Notes under the pieces: generated by a model | The model's input: only the letters and a program-made list of their open reading frames with translations | The model's database searches: none | Told to the model about the DNA's origin: nothing | Translations under genes and position numbers: made by a program | Source: Tolypeutes matacus | Lineage: Eukaryota > Chordata > Mammalia > Cingulata > Chlamyphoridae | Direction: 5' to 3' | DNA length: 64,000 nucleotides | NCBI GenBank assembly: GCA_026826555.1 | Contig: JAKSZT010053836.1 | Span: forward strand, 8,965,240 to 9,029,239 | In this document: piece after piece, positions 1-10,829 of the stretch | Layout: each line of letters starts with the position of its first letter | Numbering within the stretch: the first letter of the stretch is position 1

Positions 1-345
1 TCCTTGGAGTGCTAGAAAGGAGAAAGTGCTGCATGCGAAGGCATTGCCTCAGGAAGATAACTCGCACGGCAGGAAGCCAAGCAGCCAGTGGTCTCTGAGT
101 GAAGGTCAGCTGATGGCAGAGGCTCAGCAGTTCCCTAATCACCTGTACCGGTTTCTACCTGGAAGGGCTCCAGCGTCCAGGCTCCGACAGTCCCCCCACA
201 CCTCCATGATCCTCTGACCTGCAGACTGAGTTGGCTGGACACAAGCCAGGCACGCACACCCAGCCTGCCTTGGTTCAAGGAGACCGCAGGAACGCTGGAG
301 CACACACACGGCTTCCAGCCCAAGGTGGCACTCATCCTTCCAGGG

Positions 346-871
346 CAGCGGTTCTCAGAGTGAGGTCTGGGACCCTTGTAGTCTCAGAGGGCCTTTTTAA
401 GGGGGGTTGCAAGGTCAAAACTGTTTTCATAAAAATACTAGAGTCTTACTTACCTTTTTCACACTCAGTCTCTCACGAGAGTACAGTGGAGTCTTTCCAG
501 AGGCTACATGACACGGGATAATACAACAGACGAAATGCAGCAGCAGATCTAAGAATCCAGCTGCCTTCCAGCCAGACATTAAAGAGATTTGCAAAAATGT
601 AATAAAACAAATGTCATACTTCTCACTAAAATTTTGTTTGGTAAAACGAAGCTCTTTTTTAATAAAAAGTAAGTTCTGTAATTTATGGTAATGTAATGGG
701 GTTTATTGTTATTTTTAAATGAATTAATAAATATGTAAACATTTCTCCAGCTTTAATATCTAATACTAAGTGTCGACAGATTTAAGCCACATGAACAAAA
801 GCCCTCTGGGATCCCTAATAAGTTTTAAGAGTATAAAGGAATCCGGAAATCAAAAAGTTTGAGAACTGCTA
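346..871. mobile_element. Non-autonomous hAT (Charlie-like) DNA transposon
   Basis: The element opens with CAGCGGTTCTCAGAGT and closes with AGTTTGAGAACTGCT, which are imperfect terminal inverted repeats of hAT type. The interior, including the segment around TTTTCCAGAGGCTACATGAC-like sequence near 490-515 and an A/T-rich half, resembles old mammalian Charlie-derived elements. There is no transposase coding capacity. I cannot name the subfamily with certainty, and the 8-bp target duplication is not clear. Confidence 0.7.
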
Positions 872-2094
872 TTTTAAAGGGAAAATGAAACATGTTTGGT
901 GAGAGGCACTTAAACCCCTATTGAGACAAAATTCAAAAACCTCTTTTTTAAAAAATTTCATTTTAAAATGAATAAGTAAAAAGCAGAAACAAAGTCACCT
1001 CCAATATCCAATTCCACACACCCAAAGAGTCTTTGGAAAATCATGCCGGTGATTTAGAAGACACGCACGCCTTGTACAAGGAGCAGACAGTGCAGCGTAA
1101 GGGAACACGGGCCCGACAGCGCTGCCGCTGAGTCCCTTGGATACTCTGCGGAAGCTGTTCAAGATCTCACCTCCTCATCCGAGAATGAGGAGGCCAGTAT
1201 CAGGCCCCACTTGCGAGGTTGCTGCAAAGGGCTCGGCATGGTAACCAGCAGGCAATAAAGGTCAAATGAACGTTGCTCAACTTGTCATCGTCCTCATCAC
1301 CATCACCATCACCCACACGTTCCTGCAATGATGTCCCCTGGCTCTCGAGATGCTGAGCTCCTGAGTCCTGCACAATGATCTTCTCTGCCCTCCACCCTCA
1401 CGCCCCCTCACCCACCTCCCTTGTGATTTGCTTCCTAAGCGGATGATCGGATGATTCACAGCATAGAGTCATCCAGAAGAGAGGGAGGTGCAGGTCAGTC
1501 GCACTGAGTCAGTGACCACCCTTCGCAGGATCCCTCACGTCACTGACTCAGACACAAGCACCTCCGAGAACCCTGTCTTCCCGGGTACTCGGGGTCCCAG
1601 AAGCAGCACATGTCCCAGGAAGGTGCCTGCCAGCAACTCCCACTCACAATTCGGTTTAAACAGCAGTGGATCTCACCACTCCATGCCCAATGGTCTCGGG
1701 GCTAGCTCCACTCACCTCTTACTGTGGATCTTTACACATCGATAATTGTATATTCTGCACAGGAATGTTCTTGAGATGACACATGCTGCCCCCACCCCGC
1801 CCCCAAACCCGTTTTCCCTAATGGTGCAAAGTCTGAAAAGCTGGTGATATACAAAGCTTAGCAATGTGGCCTTACATGACGGTGTTGGCATTTCCTCATT
1901 CTGCTCAAAGCTGTGGGTGCGTTAAAGTGTAAAGCCATAAGAATCCACTCCCCCACCCCTGCCCCACCCCACACACACATCCTACTTTAAAGGTCTCTTT
2001 GTCTGCTACTGGAGAGAAAAAAAAAGGTTACATCTTGAATCTTAAGCTTTCTTTGTCCTCTTTGATAAAAACGTGGAAAAGCGAGGGAGAAAGG
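872..2094. other. Single-copy intron
   Basis: I see no gene here. There is a short CATCAC-rich stretch near 1290-1316 and a C/A-rich stretch near 1945-1978. The ORFs in the segment are short and lack recognisable domains. Confidence 0.6.
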
Positions 2095-2262
2095 GTCATA
2101 TTTATTGCATGTTTGCAGTGTTACATGACAGGCACGTGGCCGACACCTTTTCCCAGAAATCTCACTCAATCCTCCCAGCAGCCCCGGGAAGATGGAGTCC
2201 CCACCTCCACTGTACAGATGCGAAAACTGAGGCCTTGGGCTGCCCAGTTCTTAGAATTACCA
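2095..2262 (+). repeat. MIR SINE fragment
   Basis: The order of motifs is that of MIR: a 'tattgcatgtttgcagtg' start region, a middle with CACTCAATCCTCCCAGCAGCC, then 'ACAGATGCGAAAACTGAGGC' at 2214-2233. It is ancient and diverged. Confidence 0.75.
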
Positions 2263-3149
2263 AAGCCAGGATGACAGCCCGGGTCTATCTCACTCACAAA
2301 TACTTACTTAGCAATCGGGAAGGAAGAAAAGGTAAATCCCAGGACTCTGCTCAATGTAGTACTTTGCACATTGATGATTCTTTCAAATTCTTGTTTTTCT
2401 TGGGTACAAAATTTTCTGCCTAATTAAATGCTTTTGGAAATTACAAAGTGATTTCCCATTCACTGGGTTGGAAATGCCTATAGAAATGCAAATGCCAAGC
2501 TGACAGCAGGATACATAACTTGGGGTTATGCCTGGGATGGGGTGAGGGTGTGGGGCTCCTTGGTTGGCACAGGACTCCACGCCCTGGCTGTGAGACTCAG
2601 GCTCTACACTGGCCTGGGAGGTGGGAAGAGGGTATGAGAGGTGACTCCAAATTTCCTGCCACAATAAAGGAAGGTCCAGGCTGGTTTCCAAGGCCAGGCC
2701 ACCAGGATGAGAAGAGATCATTTGTAGCTAGTCAGCTGTGCGTGAGCAGGTGCTGTGGTGTTCAGGGTGCCCAGGCCAAGAGACCCTCCTTAAGTCAATG
2801 GGTGTTAATTAAACACAGGGCATGATCTCCTGCTTGAATATAAGAAAACCACCTGGCAAATGACGGGGCAAGTCTCCACACACAAAGGAAAGACAGCACT
2901 GGTCCCAAGGCTATGGGTGTTTATGTCAACCACAAATCACTCTAGGACCAGTGGGGGCCAGGACAGGAAGGCAACAGCCTTGGCTCAGGCTGCCGGTCTA
3001 GATGAGGGCATTCCCTGGAAAGGCTGGAGTCTCCCCCTCTCCTCATTCTGTTCTATCCCATTGCTCGCTCCGTGGAGGAAACACACTTGAAAAGAGAGCT
3101 AGATGAAATGGAAGCGTCTCCTTCCCAAGATTAAACAAAAAAGAGAGAG
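2263..3149. other. Single-copy intron
   Basis: I see no gene or clear repeat. Base composition is ordinary and ORFs are short. Confidence 0.55.
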
Positions 3150-3380
3150 TAGACAACAGGCAAGAAGGTGGCAGAGTAAGGAGCTCCTAGAGTCAGCTCC
3201 TGCTACAGGGCAGTTAGTAATCACTCAGAGCTACCTAAAGCACTTGTGTGGGGAATCCAGGAGACCAGAAGTGCATCCTGCAACATCCTTGAAAAAAATG
3301 GAAGGAAGAGACTGCCCATCTGCAGAGAAGATTCATAAGTGGAGCCCTCCACACCATGGAGGCTGGTGCCCATTCTCCAC

Positions 3381-4190
3381 TGGAGGCACAAGACGCCTCG
3401 GGAGCTATTCTGCTGCTGGAATTGGAAGCTCCACCTCCTAAAAACGGGGGGAGGAAGAGACGGTTGGGCACCAACTTCTGCTACTGATTAGTAAATTCAG
3501 CGGGCTAAAGTATAATCCTAAGAACAGCTAAAGGTTGAACCTGTCCAAGTCAGAAAGAGGCTGATGGCTGCCATCTTAACTCCACACCTGACACGAGGGG
3601 AAGCAGGGCTGACTGAAAATCACAGTGTTGCTAGGGACCAGCTTTTTTCCATCTAGATCAGATTGCAGCTCTAGCCTAAACCCTAGGCCCACCTCAGACA
3701 GGGAGGAAGCTGGGGGGAGCTGCGCCAGCCTTTCCAGGAAACTACAGACCACGCTGCGGAAGCCAATGATCATCCTACTTTGGCACCACAAGCCACCCCA
3801 GGAGCTATTCTGTGGTAGGAATTGGAAGCTCCATTTCCAAAAAACAGGGGGGGAAGAGACGGTTGGCCACCGATCTCAGCTACTGATTGGTATATTTGGC
3901 TGGCTAAAGTATAACCCTGGGAACAGCTAGAGTTTGAGCCTGTCCAGGTCAGAAGGAGGCCGGTAGCCATCATTTTGACTCCACCCCCAGCCTGAGGGGA
4001 AGCTGGGCTGACTGAAAATCACAGTGATAGTAGAGACTGGTTTCTTTCATCCAGATTGGCCTGCAGCTCTAGCCTAGGCTTCAGGCCCCCCTCTAGCAGG
4101 GAGGAAGCTGGCAGGCCCTGCACCAGCCTATCCAGGTAACTGCAGGTACATTTGGCTCGTACAGACTGAATAATTGGAAGTCTACTGGGG
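3381..4190 (+). repeat. Two ~400-bp tandem monomers of the L1 5'UTR
   Basis: GGAGCTATTCTG occurs at 3401 and again at 3801. The sequences that follow stay aligned: 'ATTGGAAGCTCCA', 'GAAGAGACGGTTGG', 'GGGCTGACTGAAAATCACAG', 'GCAGCTCTAGCCTA' and 'AGGGAGGAAGCTGG' appear in both with a 400-bp offset. Tandem promoter monomers of this kind are known from mouse L1, where each adds promoter activity. Here they belong to an inactive copy. Confidence 0.85.
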
Positions 4191-4366
4191 CAACTGTGGT
4201 CATCTTGGCCCTGCACTGCATAGATTGCTGCCCACACCTGCAGCTCCATCCCTGCCCCAGGCTGGGGAGAAAGGGACGTGAAGCTTCATCATTCTCTCTG
4301 GGCAACCATAGTCTAGGCCTGCATGAGTTAGATTATTCTACAAAGTTGTGGCTCTGCCCCTACCCC

Positions 4367-4476
4367 TTTCCAGCCAAGGATCTTATATCTGGCAAAACTG
4401 TCATTCAAAAATGAGGGCGAGTTTAGAATATTCACAGATAAACAGAAAGTGAGAGAGTTTGTAACCAAGAGACCTG
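4367..4476 (+). repeat. Copy 1 of a perfect 110-bp direct repeat
   Basis: These 110 bases are identical, base for base by eye, to 5445-5554. The second copy sits in its proper place in L1 ORF1 (C-terminal domain). This copy sits about 1.1 kb upstream, at the end of the 5'UTR monomer region, where it does not belong. Short shared sequence at the edges (TTTCC at the left, CCTG at the right) suggests a templated insertion. Confidence 0.9.
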
Positions 4477-4710
4477 GCAAAGGAGAAAGTAGGGAGAAGC
4501 TTCATTGGAACTTGGGGCAATGAGGGCAGCTTGGGCCTCCACAGCTTATAGCACCAACTACATCCTTGGCTCCTACTACACAACCAACAAGGGAGAAAAG
4601 GCAGGAAGTCCTAAACTAAAGAGAAAAACTGCACCCAGATAAATATTCTAGTAAGACAGATACTAAGACACTAATAAAAAATTACAGTCCACACCAAGAA
4701 ACAGGAAGAC

Positions 4711-5630
4711 ATGGCCCAGTTAAAGGAACAAGTTAAGCCCCCAGATGACATAAAAGAGTTGAGACAACTAATCACAGATGTTCAAACAAATCTCCTTAAT
4801 AAATTCAATGAGATGGCTAAATAAATTAAGGATATTAAGACGACATTGGATGAGCACAAAGAAGAATTTGAAAGCATACATAGAAAAATAGCAAATCTTA
4901 TGGGAATGGAAGGTGCAATAAATGAAATTAAAAATACACTCGAATCATATAATAGTAGATTTGAGGAGGCAGAAGAAAGGATTGGTGAGCTTGAAGAAAT
5001 GGCCTCTGAAAGTGAACATATAAAAGAACAAATGAAGAAAAGATTTGAATAATGAACAAGTTCTTAGAGAACAAAACGACAGCAAGAGATGTGCAAATAT
5101 ATGTGTCATGGGTGTCTCAGAAGAAGAGAAGGGAAAAGGGGCAGAAGGAATATTTGAAGAAATAATGGTAGAAAATTTCCCAACCTAATTGAAGGACATA
5201 GATATCCATGTCCAAGAAGCACAATGTACTCCCATCTGAAAAAATTTGAATACACCACCTCTGAGACACCTACTAATGAGGATGTCAAATGCCAAGACAA
5301 AGAGAGAATTCTGAGAGCAGCAAGAGAGAAGCAATGCATAACATATAAGAGATACCCAATAAGATTAAGGACTAATTTCTCACCAGACACCATGGAGGCA
5401 AGAAGACAGTGGTATGATATATTTAAGACATTGTAAAAGAAAAATTTCCAGCCAAGGATCTTATATCTGGCAAAACTGTCATTCAAAAATGAGGGCGAGT
5501 TTAGAATATTCACAGATAAACAGAAAGTGAGAGAGTTTGTAACCAAGAGACCTGCTTTGCAGGAAATACTAAAGGGTGTGTTACAGCCTGAAAAGAAAAG
5601 ACAGGAGAGAAGGGCCTGGAATAAAGTCTA
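4711..5630 (+). pseudogene. L1 ORF1 remnant (ORF1p RNA-binding protein, broken)
   Basis: An ATG at 4711 begins MAQLKEQVKPPDDIKELRQ, interrupted by a stop at about 4822. It then continues as a coiled-coil segment (DEHKEEFESIHRKIANLM and following, 4846-5049) and a stop at about 5050. Further on, in shifted frames, come VSEEEKGKGAEGIFEEIM (near 5110) and KDKERILRAAREKQCITYK (near 5296), typical of the L1 ORF1p RRM. The C-terminal domain follows with ILYLAKLSFKNEGEFRIF and KQKVREFVTKRPALQEILK (near 5457-5575). Family ORF1p forms trimers that coat L1 RNA. This copy cannot encode it. Confidence 0.85.
5445..5554 (+). repeat. Copy 2 of the perfect 110-bp direct repeat (native position)
   Basis: This copy encodes part of the ORF1 C-terminal domain in frame with its surroundings, so it is the source copy. 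It matches 4367-4476 with an offset of 1078 bp. Confidence 0.9.
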
Positions 5631-5699
5631 GAAAGAAGATTATATCAATAAAAGTAACAAAGTGTCAAGAGTGGTGAAAATGAAATATGACAGATAAAA

Positions 5700-6365
5700 C
5701 CCAAATATTCAGGAATAAATGTAAAACGATGTAAAGCACTTGAATTCAGAAAACTACGACTCATTCTTAAAAGAGATTTTCAAAAGACCTAAATAATTGG
5801 AAGAACATTCCATGCTCGCGGATTGGAAGAATAAATATCATTAAGATATCAATTCTACTTAAGTTGATATACAGATTCAATGTAATCTGGATAAAAATTC
5901 CACCAGCATTTTTTAAATAAATGGAAAACATGATTATCAATTTTATTTGGAAGGGTAAGGGGTCCTGAATAGCCAGAAACATCTTAAAAAGAAAAAATGA
6001 AGTGGGAGGACTCTCATTTCTGGACTTTTAAGTTGTATTACCTAGTTACAGTGGTAAAAACAGCATGGTACTGGCATAAAGACAGACACATAGACCAATG
6101 GAACTGAATTGATGGTTCAGAAACAAACCCTCACATCTATGGTCAAGTGATTTTTGACTAGCCTGTCAAACTGACCCAGCTCGGGCAGAACAGTTCAATC
6201 CACAAATGGTGCTGAGAAAAGTGGATATCCATAGCAAAAGAAGGGAAGAGGACCTCTATTTCACACTTTTACAAAAATTAACTCAAAATGAATTAAAAAA
6301 CCTAAATATAAAAGCAAGAACCATAAAGCTTCTAGAAGAAAATGTAGGAAAGTATCTTTAAGACC
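5700..6365 (+). pseudogene. L1 ORF2 C-terminal remnant
   Basis: After the end of ORF1 the sequence jumps to the far part of ORF2. Translated pieces include an IPCSWIGRIN-like region near 5800, QHGTGIKT / [10 protein letters not shown] near 6065-6105, and LNIKARTIKLLEENVGKYL near 6300-6358, all typical of the ORF2p C-terminal third. The AP-endonuclease domain and the reverse transcriptase with its FADD active site are missing, so some 2 kb or more is deleted relative to a full L1. Stops and frameshifts are frequent. Confidence 0.82.
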
Positions 6366-6759
6366 TGGTTGTGGGTGGTGGATTCTTAAAGGAGATAAGA
6401 GGAGGACTGAGATGGACTACTGATATTTAATGTATGCAGAAGTTTTAATTAGCTTTACTGTAAAAGTGTGGAAATGTACAGAGTTGAAGGTAACACATTA
6501 TAGTGAGTAACAGCTGGCTTATAGAAGGGGATGTGCTGAAAATGGTAGTCTAGGGATGTAAATGCCAATTGACAGAAAGTTAGAGAATAATCTAGGGACT
6601 GAATAGCACAGTAAACCCAGAGGTAGATGAGAATAATGGTTGATGGTACAGATGGAAGAGTGTCCTTTGTGAGCTAGAGCAGATGTACATCACTATTGCA
6701 GAGTGGAGGGAATGTGGAGAAGCATGGGAAAAATACAACTGTAGTGACCTATGGACTGT

Positions 6760-7497
6760 GGTTAACAGTAATAATGTAATATTCTTGCACCTATGCCAAA
6801 GATTTACTCTGTTTATAATGGGGGAGTACGGAAAATCTGTGCCAAATGTAGCTATGGACCTGGTAATAATCAGATGATATTATCTCATAATCTGTAACAA
6901 ATGTCCCACCACAGTGTGGTGTGTTGATGGAGGGGTATTGTATGGGAATTCTGCACATGTGCATGATTGTTTTGTAAGTTTACAACTTCTGTCATAAAAA
7001 CATCTTTAAAAAATAATAATAGGGTTGGTTGGGGGGGAAATACACCAAATATAAAATAAGGACTATAATTAATAGTAAGATTTTGACAATATTCTTCCAT
7101 AATTTGTAACAAATGTCTCATGACAATGCAAGGTATTAGTGGAGAGTTGATGTATGGGACCCCTGTATGATGTTATGAATGTTTGCTTTGTAAGTGCACA
7201 ACTTTTACTATACACTTATTATTTATGTATGTTGATGTATAAATGATATGAAAAATAATAATAGGGTGGGTTGGGGGGGAAATACTTTGGTTAGTAGTAA
7301 TATTTTGAGGATGCTCTTTAATCATTAGTTAAAAATGTTTAACAACAATGCAAGGTATTGGTGGTAGGGTGAGGTGTGAGAGCCGTGTATGATGTTATGT
7401 ATGTTTGTTTTGTAAGTTCACAACTATTGCTATACACTTATTGTTAACATACGTATGTTCACATATGAGTGATATACTTCAATAACTTTTTTTAAAA
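6760..7497 (+). repeat. Three tandem units in the L1 3'UTR with G-runs
   Basis: The junction AATAATAATAGGG followed by GGTT and a run of G, then AAATAC, occurs near 7011 and again near 7253, an offset of 242 bp. Between them and after them the phrases 'ACAAATGTC', 'CAATGCAAGGTATT', 'TGTATGATGTTATG', 'TTTGTAAGT' and 'CTATACACTTATT' recur in the same order. I read three units: about 6760-7030, 7031-7272 and 7273-7497. The G-runs sit at unit boundaries. Confidence 0.78.
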
Positions 7498-8970
7498 CAG
7501 GAAAAAAAATAGAGTGAAATCTCTCTGGCTGGGTTTAAGTGTGGGCTTGAGGTGAGAAGCCTAGTTTACTATATTTGTGGACTTCATGGTTCCTTATTCA
7601 AGAATTTGCCAGAGGGCAGACCACAAAGGGCCCCCTTTTGAAGAGGAACAGGCTGCAGGGCAGTGGAGGGGATCAAGCAAGTAAGGCCTCAGCTGTCCAA
7701 TGTCTTAGACAAGGAGGTCTGGGTACGAGGAGCCCAGAGACCTGCTTCGGTCCCCCACCCACCCCCACCTCAGCACTTCCAGGAACGACTCCAAGATCTC
7801 GTCCTCTGCAAACCACACGTCTGAGGTTTTTCCTATGATTAATGTAATGGCCACAGGGCAGGGAGAAGGGAGAAGGGAAAACACTTTGGCTGACCCCAAC
7901 CTACTAAAAAACCAAGGATTATTTAGAGCCGGCTGTCACTCTGCAACAGCCAAGAATCCATCTAGCCAGGTCTCTGATACCCACCGCCTTTGGGTAGGTG
8001 AGGGTGGAGGACTTGGGACTCAAGTGCCAGTTCAGCAGGGCATGAAGGAATTCAAAGCAGGTGAGCGGAGCCTCTGGGAGACGGGCATGTGACTTATACC
8101 TCTTGGTATCCTCAGTGTCAAGAAGGCTGTGCTCAATAAATGTGCCCCAAGTGAATGACTGAGTTAGGAAAAAAATAAGAAAAAATATTTGTAGAAATGA
8201 CTCTTGAAATCAGTAAGCTGTCACAGAGAAACCACTCTATAATAAGCAGTAAATGCTCAAAAGCAAATCAGATAAAGAAGTTAATGACCATGTATTACCT
8301 GAGTAGCTTTTATTAAAAAAAGATTCTAAGAGGCTCTGATGAACATTATGTTCCAATTCACTCTGAAAACTCTTTAAAACTGATGCTGTCTTCATCCCTG
8401 GGCCATAAAGAGCATCTGGATTCAGAAGCCGGCAGGATTATCATGCTGGCTGTCTGGAACTAAACATAGCAAGGCTGAACAGGCTAAGAACATTGTATTC
8501 TTGTCCCAAAAGGCAGCCATTGGGTAATCGTGACAGAAACCAGGTTAGAAGAGTTAGCAAGATGGGATGAATTGCCACCTTCTCCACTTGGGAGGGTGCT
8601 CCCTGGGCTAGTCCCTCCCCTGGCTGACCCTTCCCAGGGTGGCTGGGCTGATCAGAAATCAAGTTTGTGAGGTGTGTAGCCCAGCACTGCTCACCACCAA
8701 TGCCCAGTAAACTGGTTTTCATTTTACCTCCCACACCTTATCTGAACCCACAGTCCTGGGCCTCTCCCGATATGACCACAGCTGCTCTCCCATGTCATCA
8801 TCGTCCCAGCCCCAGCTCAGATGCTAGCTCTTCTAGGAAGTCTGGGTTGGTTGTTCTCACCTCTTCTCCCACAGCACTTTGCACCTTCCCCACGATAGAC
8901 CATCACACTGCACCATAACACTGCCTTCCTCTCTGCACCGTAGGGGGAAACCAGGTCTTTATTCTTGGCA
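7498..8970. other. Single-copy intron with an L2-like trace
   Basis: There is no gene. Around 8755-8890 a CTTCTAGGAAGTCTGGGTTG / CACAGCACTTTGCACC arrangement resembles an old L2-type segment, too diverged to assign firmly. The rest shows nothing I recognise. Confidence 0.45.
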
Positions 8971-9055
8971 GATGGATGGATGGGTGGATGGATGGATGGG
9001 TGGATGGATGGATGGATGGATGGATGGATGGATGGTTGGATGGATGGATGGATGG
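8971..9055 (+). repeat. (ATGG)n microsatellite
   Basis: About 20 tetranucleotide units of GATG/ATGG, with occasional G or T interruptions (GGGTGG, GGTTGG). The apparent Met-Asp-Gly-Trp repeats in its frames are an artefact of the tetramer. Confidence 0.95.
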
Positions 9056-10329
9056 ACAGAACTGCCTCTGTGCTAAGTCTAGGGTCACTCTGAGTTTTCC
9101 TCCTCCTCCTGAGAATGTGATTGACATCAACAGCCCTACCCTCTTCTTCCTAAGACTCACAGGTTTCAGTGCATAGAATCCCTTTACCTCTTTGATCACA
9201 AGGTGACAGGCCGCATGTGTGGACTTGCTGGTAGATGAGCCCACTAAAGAGAAGGAGGCAGACAAGCAGAAAGAAGGAGACAGGTGAGTGTGTGTGGCCG
9301 TGGTACTGAGCCATTTGTCCTGGCTGTCTCTCCTGTCCCTCCCTCTCTGGCTCTCTGAGTCAAATGCCCTCTGTGAAGCCCAAGCAAGTTGTAACTAGGT
9401 TTTCATCATGGATGGAAAGAGTGCTGATGAGCATGCATTGAGGAAATGCAGCCTGGCCAAAAGCAATGCATTATCTTCTTCTCCTGCCTCCAACCAGAGA
9501 GACAACTCTGCCTCTCTTTTCTCTGGTCCCATTATTCCTGGCTCCCGTCTGCCCAGACACCAGGTGAGAAACACCCTCATTATCCTCCTTCTATCCCAGG
9601 CATTCAATACCTCATCAACCCCATCCTTCCGTGGTGCCTATGGTGTTTCCCCACCTCCCTCCATTCCTGCCCTCCAAGGCCACAGCCTTCGTTATCTGTT
9701 CGGCAGCAAGAACCTCCTCAGTGGCCTCCTGGCTGTCAGCCTCTGCCCCTCTCTCCACACAGTTACCTGGGAACTCGCTCTAATGCCCAGCTGATTAGGT
9801 CTCTCTCTTGTAAACCTTTCACAGATAAAATCAAAATGCTTGAGCATGACATGCCAATGTCTTGCCTTTAGAGCATGCTGAATTTTCTCCCTCTGCCTCC
9901 AGGACAGTCCCCCAGCCCCGACTTCCCAATCCCACCACTGCACACCTCCCCTCAAACTGAGCTTCCTTCCTTCTGCTTGACTGCCCCTGTGTCTCAGCCA
10001 CAGAACCCTGATCTGAAAATGGATCCGGAGACTCTTTACTATGACACCTCCTCCCCCCAAGAAAGATGGGGCTCTCCAGACTCCTTGGGTAGAATCAATT
10101 CCATTTCTTTCCCATCCATGTTCAAACTCAAAGACGGTAAAAGACAGTTCCAGTGCCCAGACTCCATCTGTCCATGTGGATCCAATAACTGACAGCCTGT
10201 GCAAATGCAGAAGAGAGAGAGTCCATGGGTCTTTCCATCTCAGAGCCAAGAGTGACAAAAAGTGTCTTGGGTGAGGGCATGGGCAGGGGCAGGTGAAAGA
10301 AGAGGTGAGAAAAACGAGGCAGAGAATCT
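9056..10329. other. Single-copy intron with a long open frame of doubtful meaning
   Basis: The minus strand is open from 10489 to 9692 (265 codons), the longest open frame in the window. Its product is rich in Leu, Ser, Arg and Trp, shows no recognisable domain, and has no visible splice or promoter context. I do not call it a gene. Confidence 0.4.
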
Positions 10330-10800
10330 GGACCAGGCAGGCGCGGGAAGGGGGGCGGCTGGAGAGAGGGAGAAGGCAGAGTAAAGCTCGAGCGGTGTTT
10401 TTTAGTGACAGGCTCCAACAGGAACAGACAAGTGGCTTCACACCCGCCTCTGCCAAAGGAGAGATAAGGAAGGAGATACAAGGCAACAAGATAGAGTGAG
10501 CTGGAGCTGGCTGCCCTCTGATTTCACGGCTCGGCTCGGGTTACCCCTGCGAGCCAGACAGGACAATGAGCTCTGACACTGCTTAGCTGGTGCAGAGCAG
10601 CCACGCGTCCAGAGGTGCAGGCAGAGAGTGGAGGCCCTGGAAGATGCAACAAGGATGTTCGTCCCGGCCTGGAAGAGGCAAAGGTGAAGAGGGCGGCAGC
10701 AGGTGGCAGGGGACGTCCTTGCACTTCTCGCCGCGACAGGCCCCCAGTGCCGAGACGGGGCAGCAGGTGTGCCAGGCAGGTGGGGTGCATTAAAGAGAGC
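10330..10800. promoter_or_regulatory. Moderately CpG-rich intronic patch with CTCF-like motif
   Basis: CpG is scarce in most of the window but recurs here: GGCGCGGG near 10340, GGGGGCGGCT near 10351, CTCGAGCGG near 10387, CACGGCTCGGCTCGG near 10526, and CGCCGCGACAGG near 10728 with CCGAGACGGGG near 10750. A GGGGCGG GC-box-like string and a near-consensus CTCF site (10696-10709) lie inside. It could be an intronic enhancer, insulator or minor promoter. This is inference from composition only. Confidence 0.35.
10696..10709 (+). promoter_or_regulatory. CTCF-like motif
   Basis: GCAGCAGGTGGCAG matches the CTCF core CCASYAGRKGGCRS at every position but the first, within the CpG-rich patch. A sequence match alone does not show occupancy. 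Confidence 0.4.
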
Positions 10801-10829
10801 CGCTCAGTGCTCTGGGCACACTGTTAAAG

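Larger units (their letters stand above)
3150..7497 (+). mobile_element. LINE-1, internally deleted, lineage-specific (likely xenarthran)
   Basis: The element reads on the plus strand, antisense to GFRA1. In order it has a long 5'UTR (3150-4710) with two ~400-bp tandem monomers, a broken ORF1 (4711-5630), only the C-terminal part of ORF2 (about 5700-6360), and a long 3'UTR (about 6370-7497) made of three related units with G-runs. The endonuclease and reverse transcriptase catalytic core are absent. Multiple stops show it is dead. The UTRs do not match human L1 families that I know. The 5' boundary is the usual GGCAAGAAGGTGGCAGAG-like start near 3154. A clear target duplication was not seen. 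Confidence 0.85.

Noticed and set aside
4846..5052. Coiled-coil mini-gene
   Set aside because: It is the coiled-coil part of a broken L1 ORF1, not an independent gene.
8971..9055. CRISPR or other spaced repeat array
   Set aside because: A simple tetranucleotide microsatellite without spacers.
8879..9265. Met-Asp-Gly-Trp and Ile-His-Pro-Ser repeat proteins around the ATGG array
   Set aside because: Direct products of translating a tetranucleotide microsatellite in several frames.
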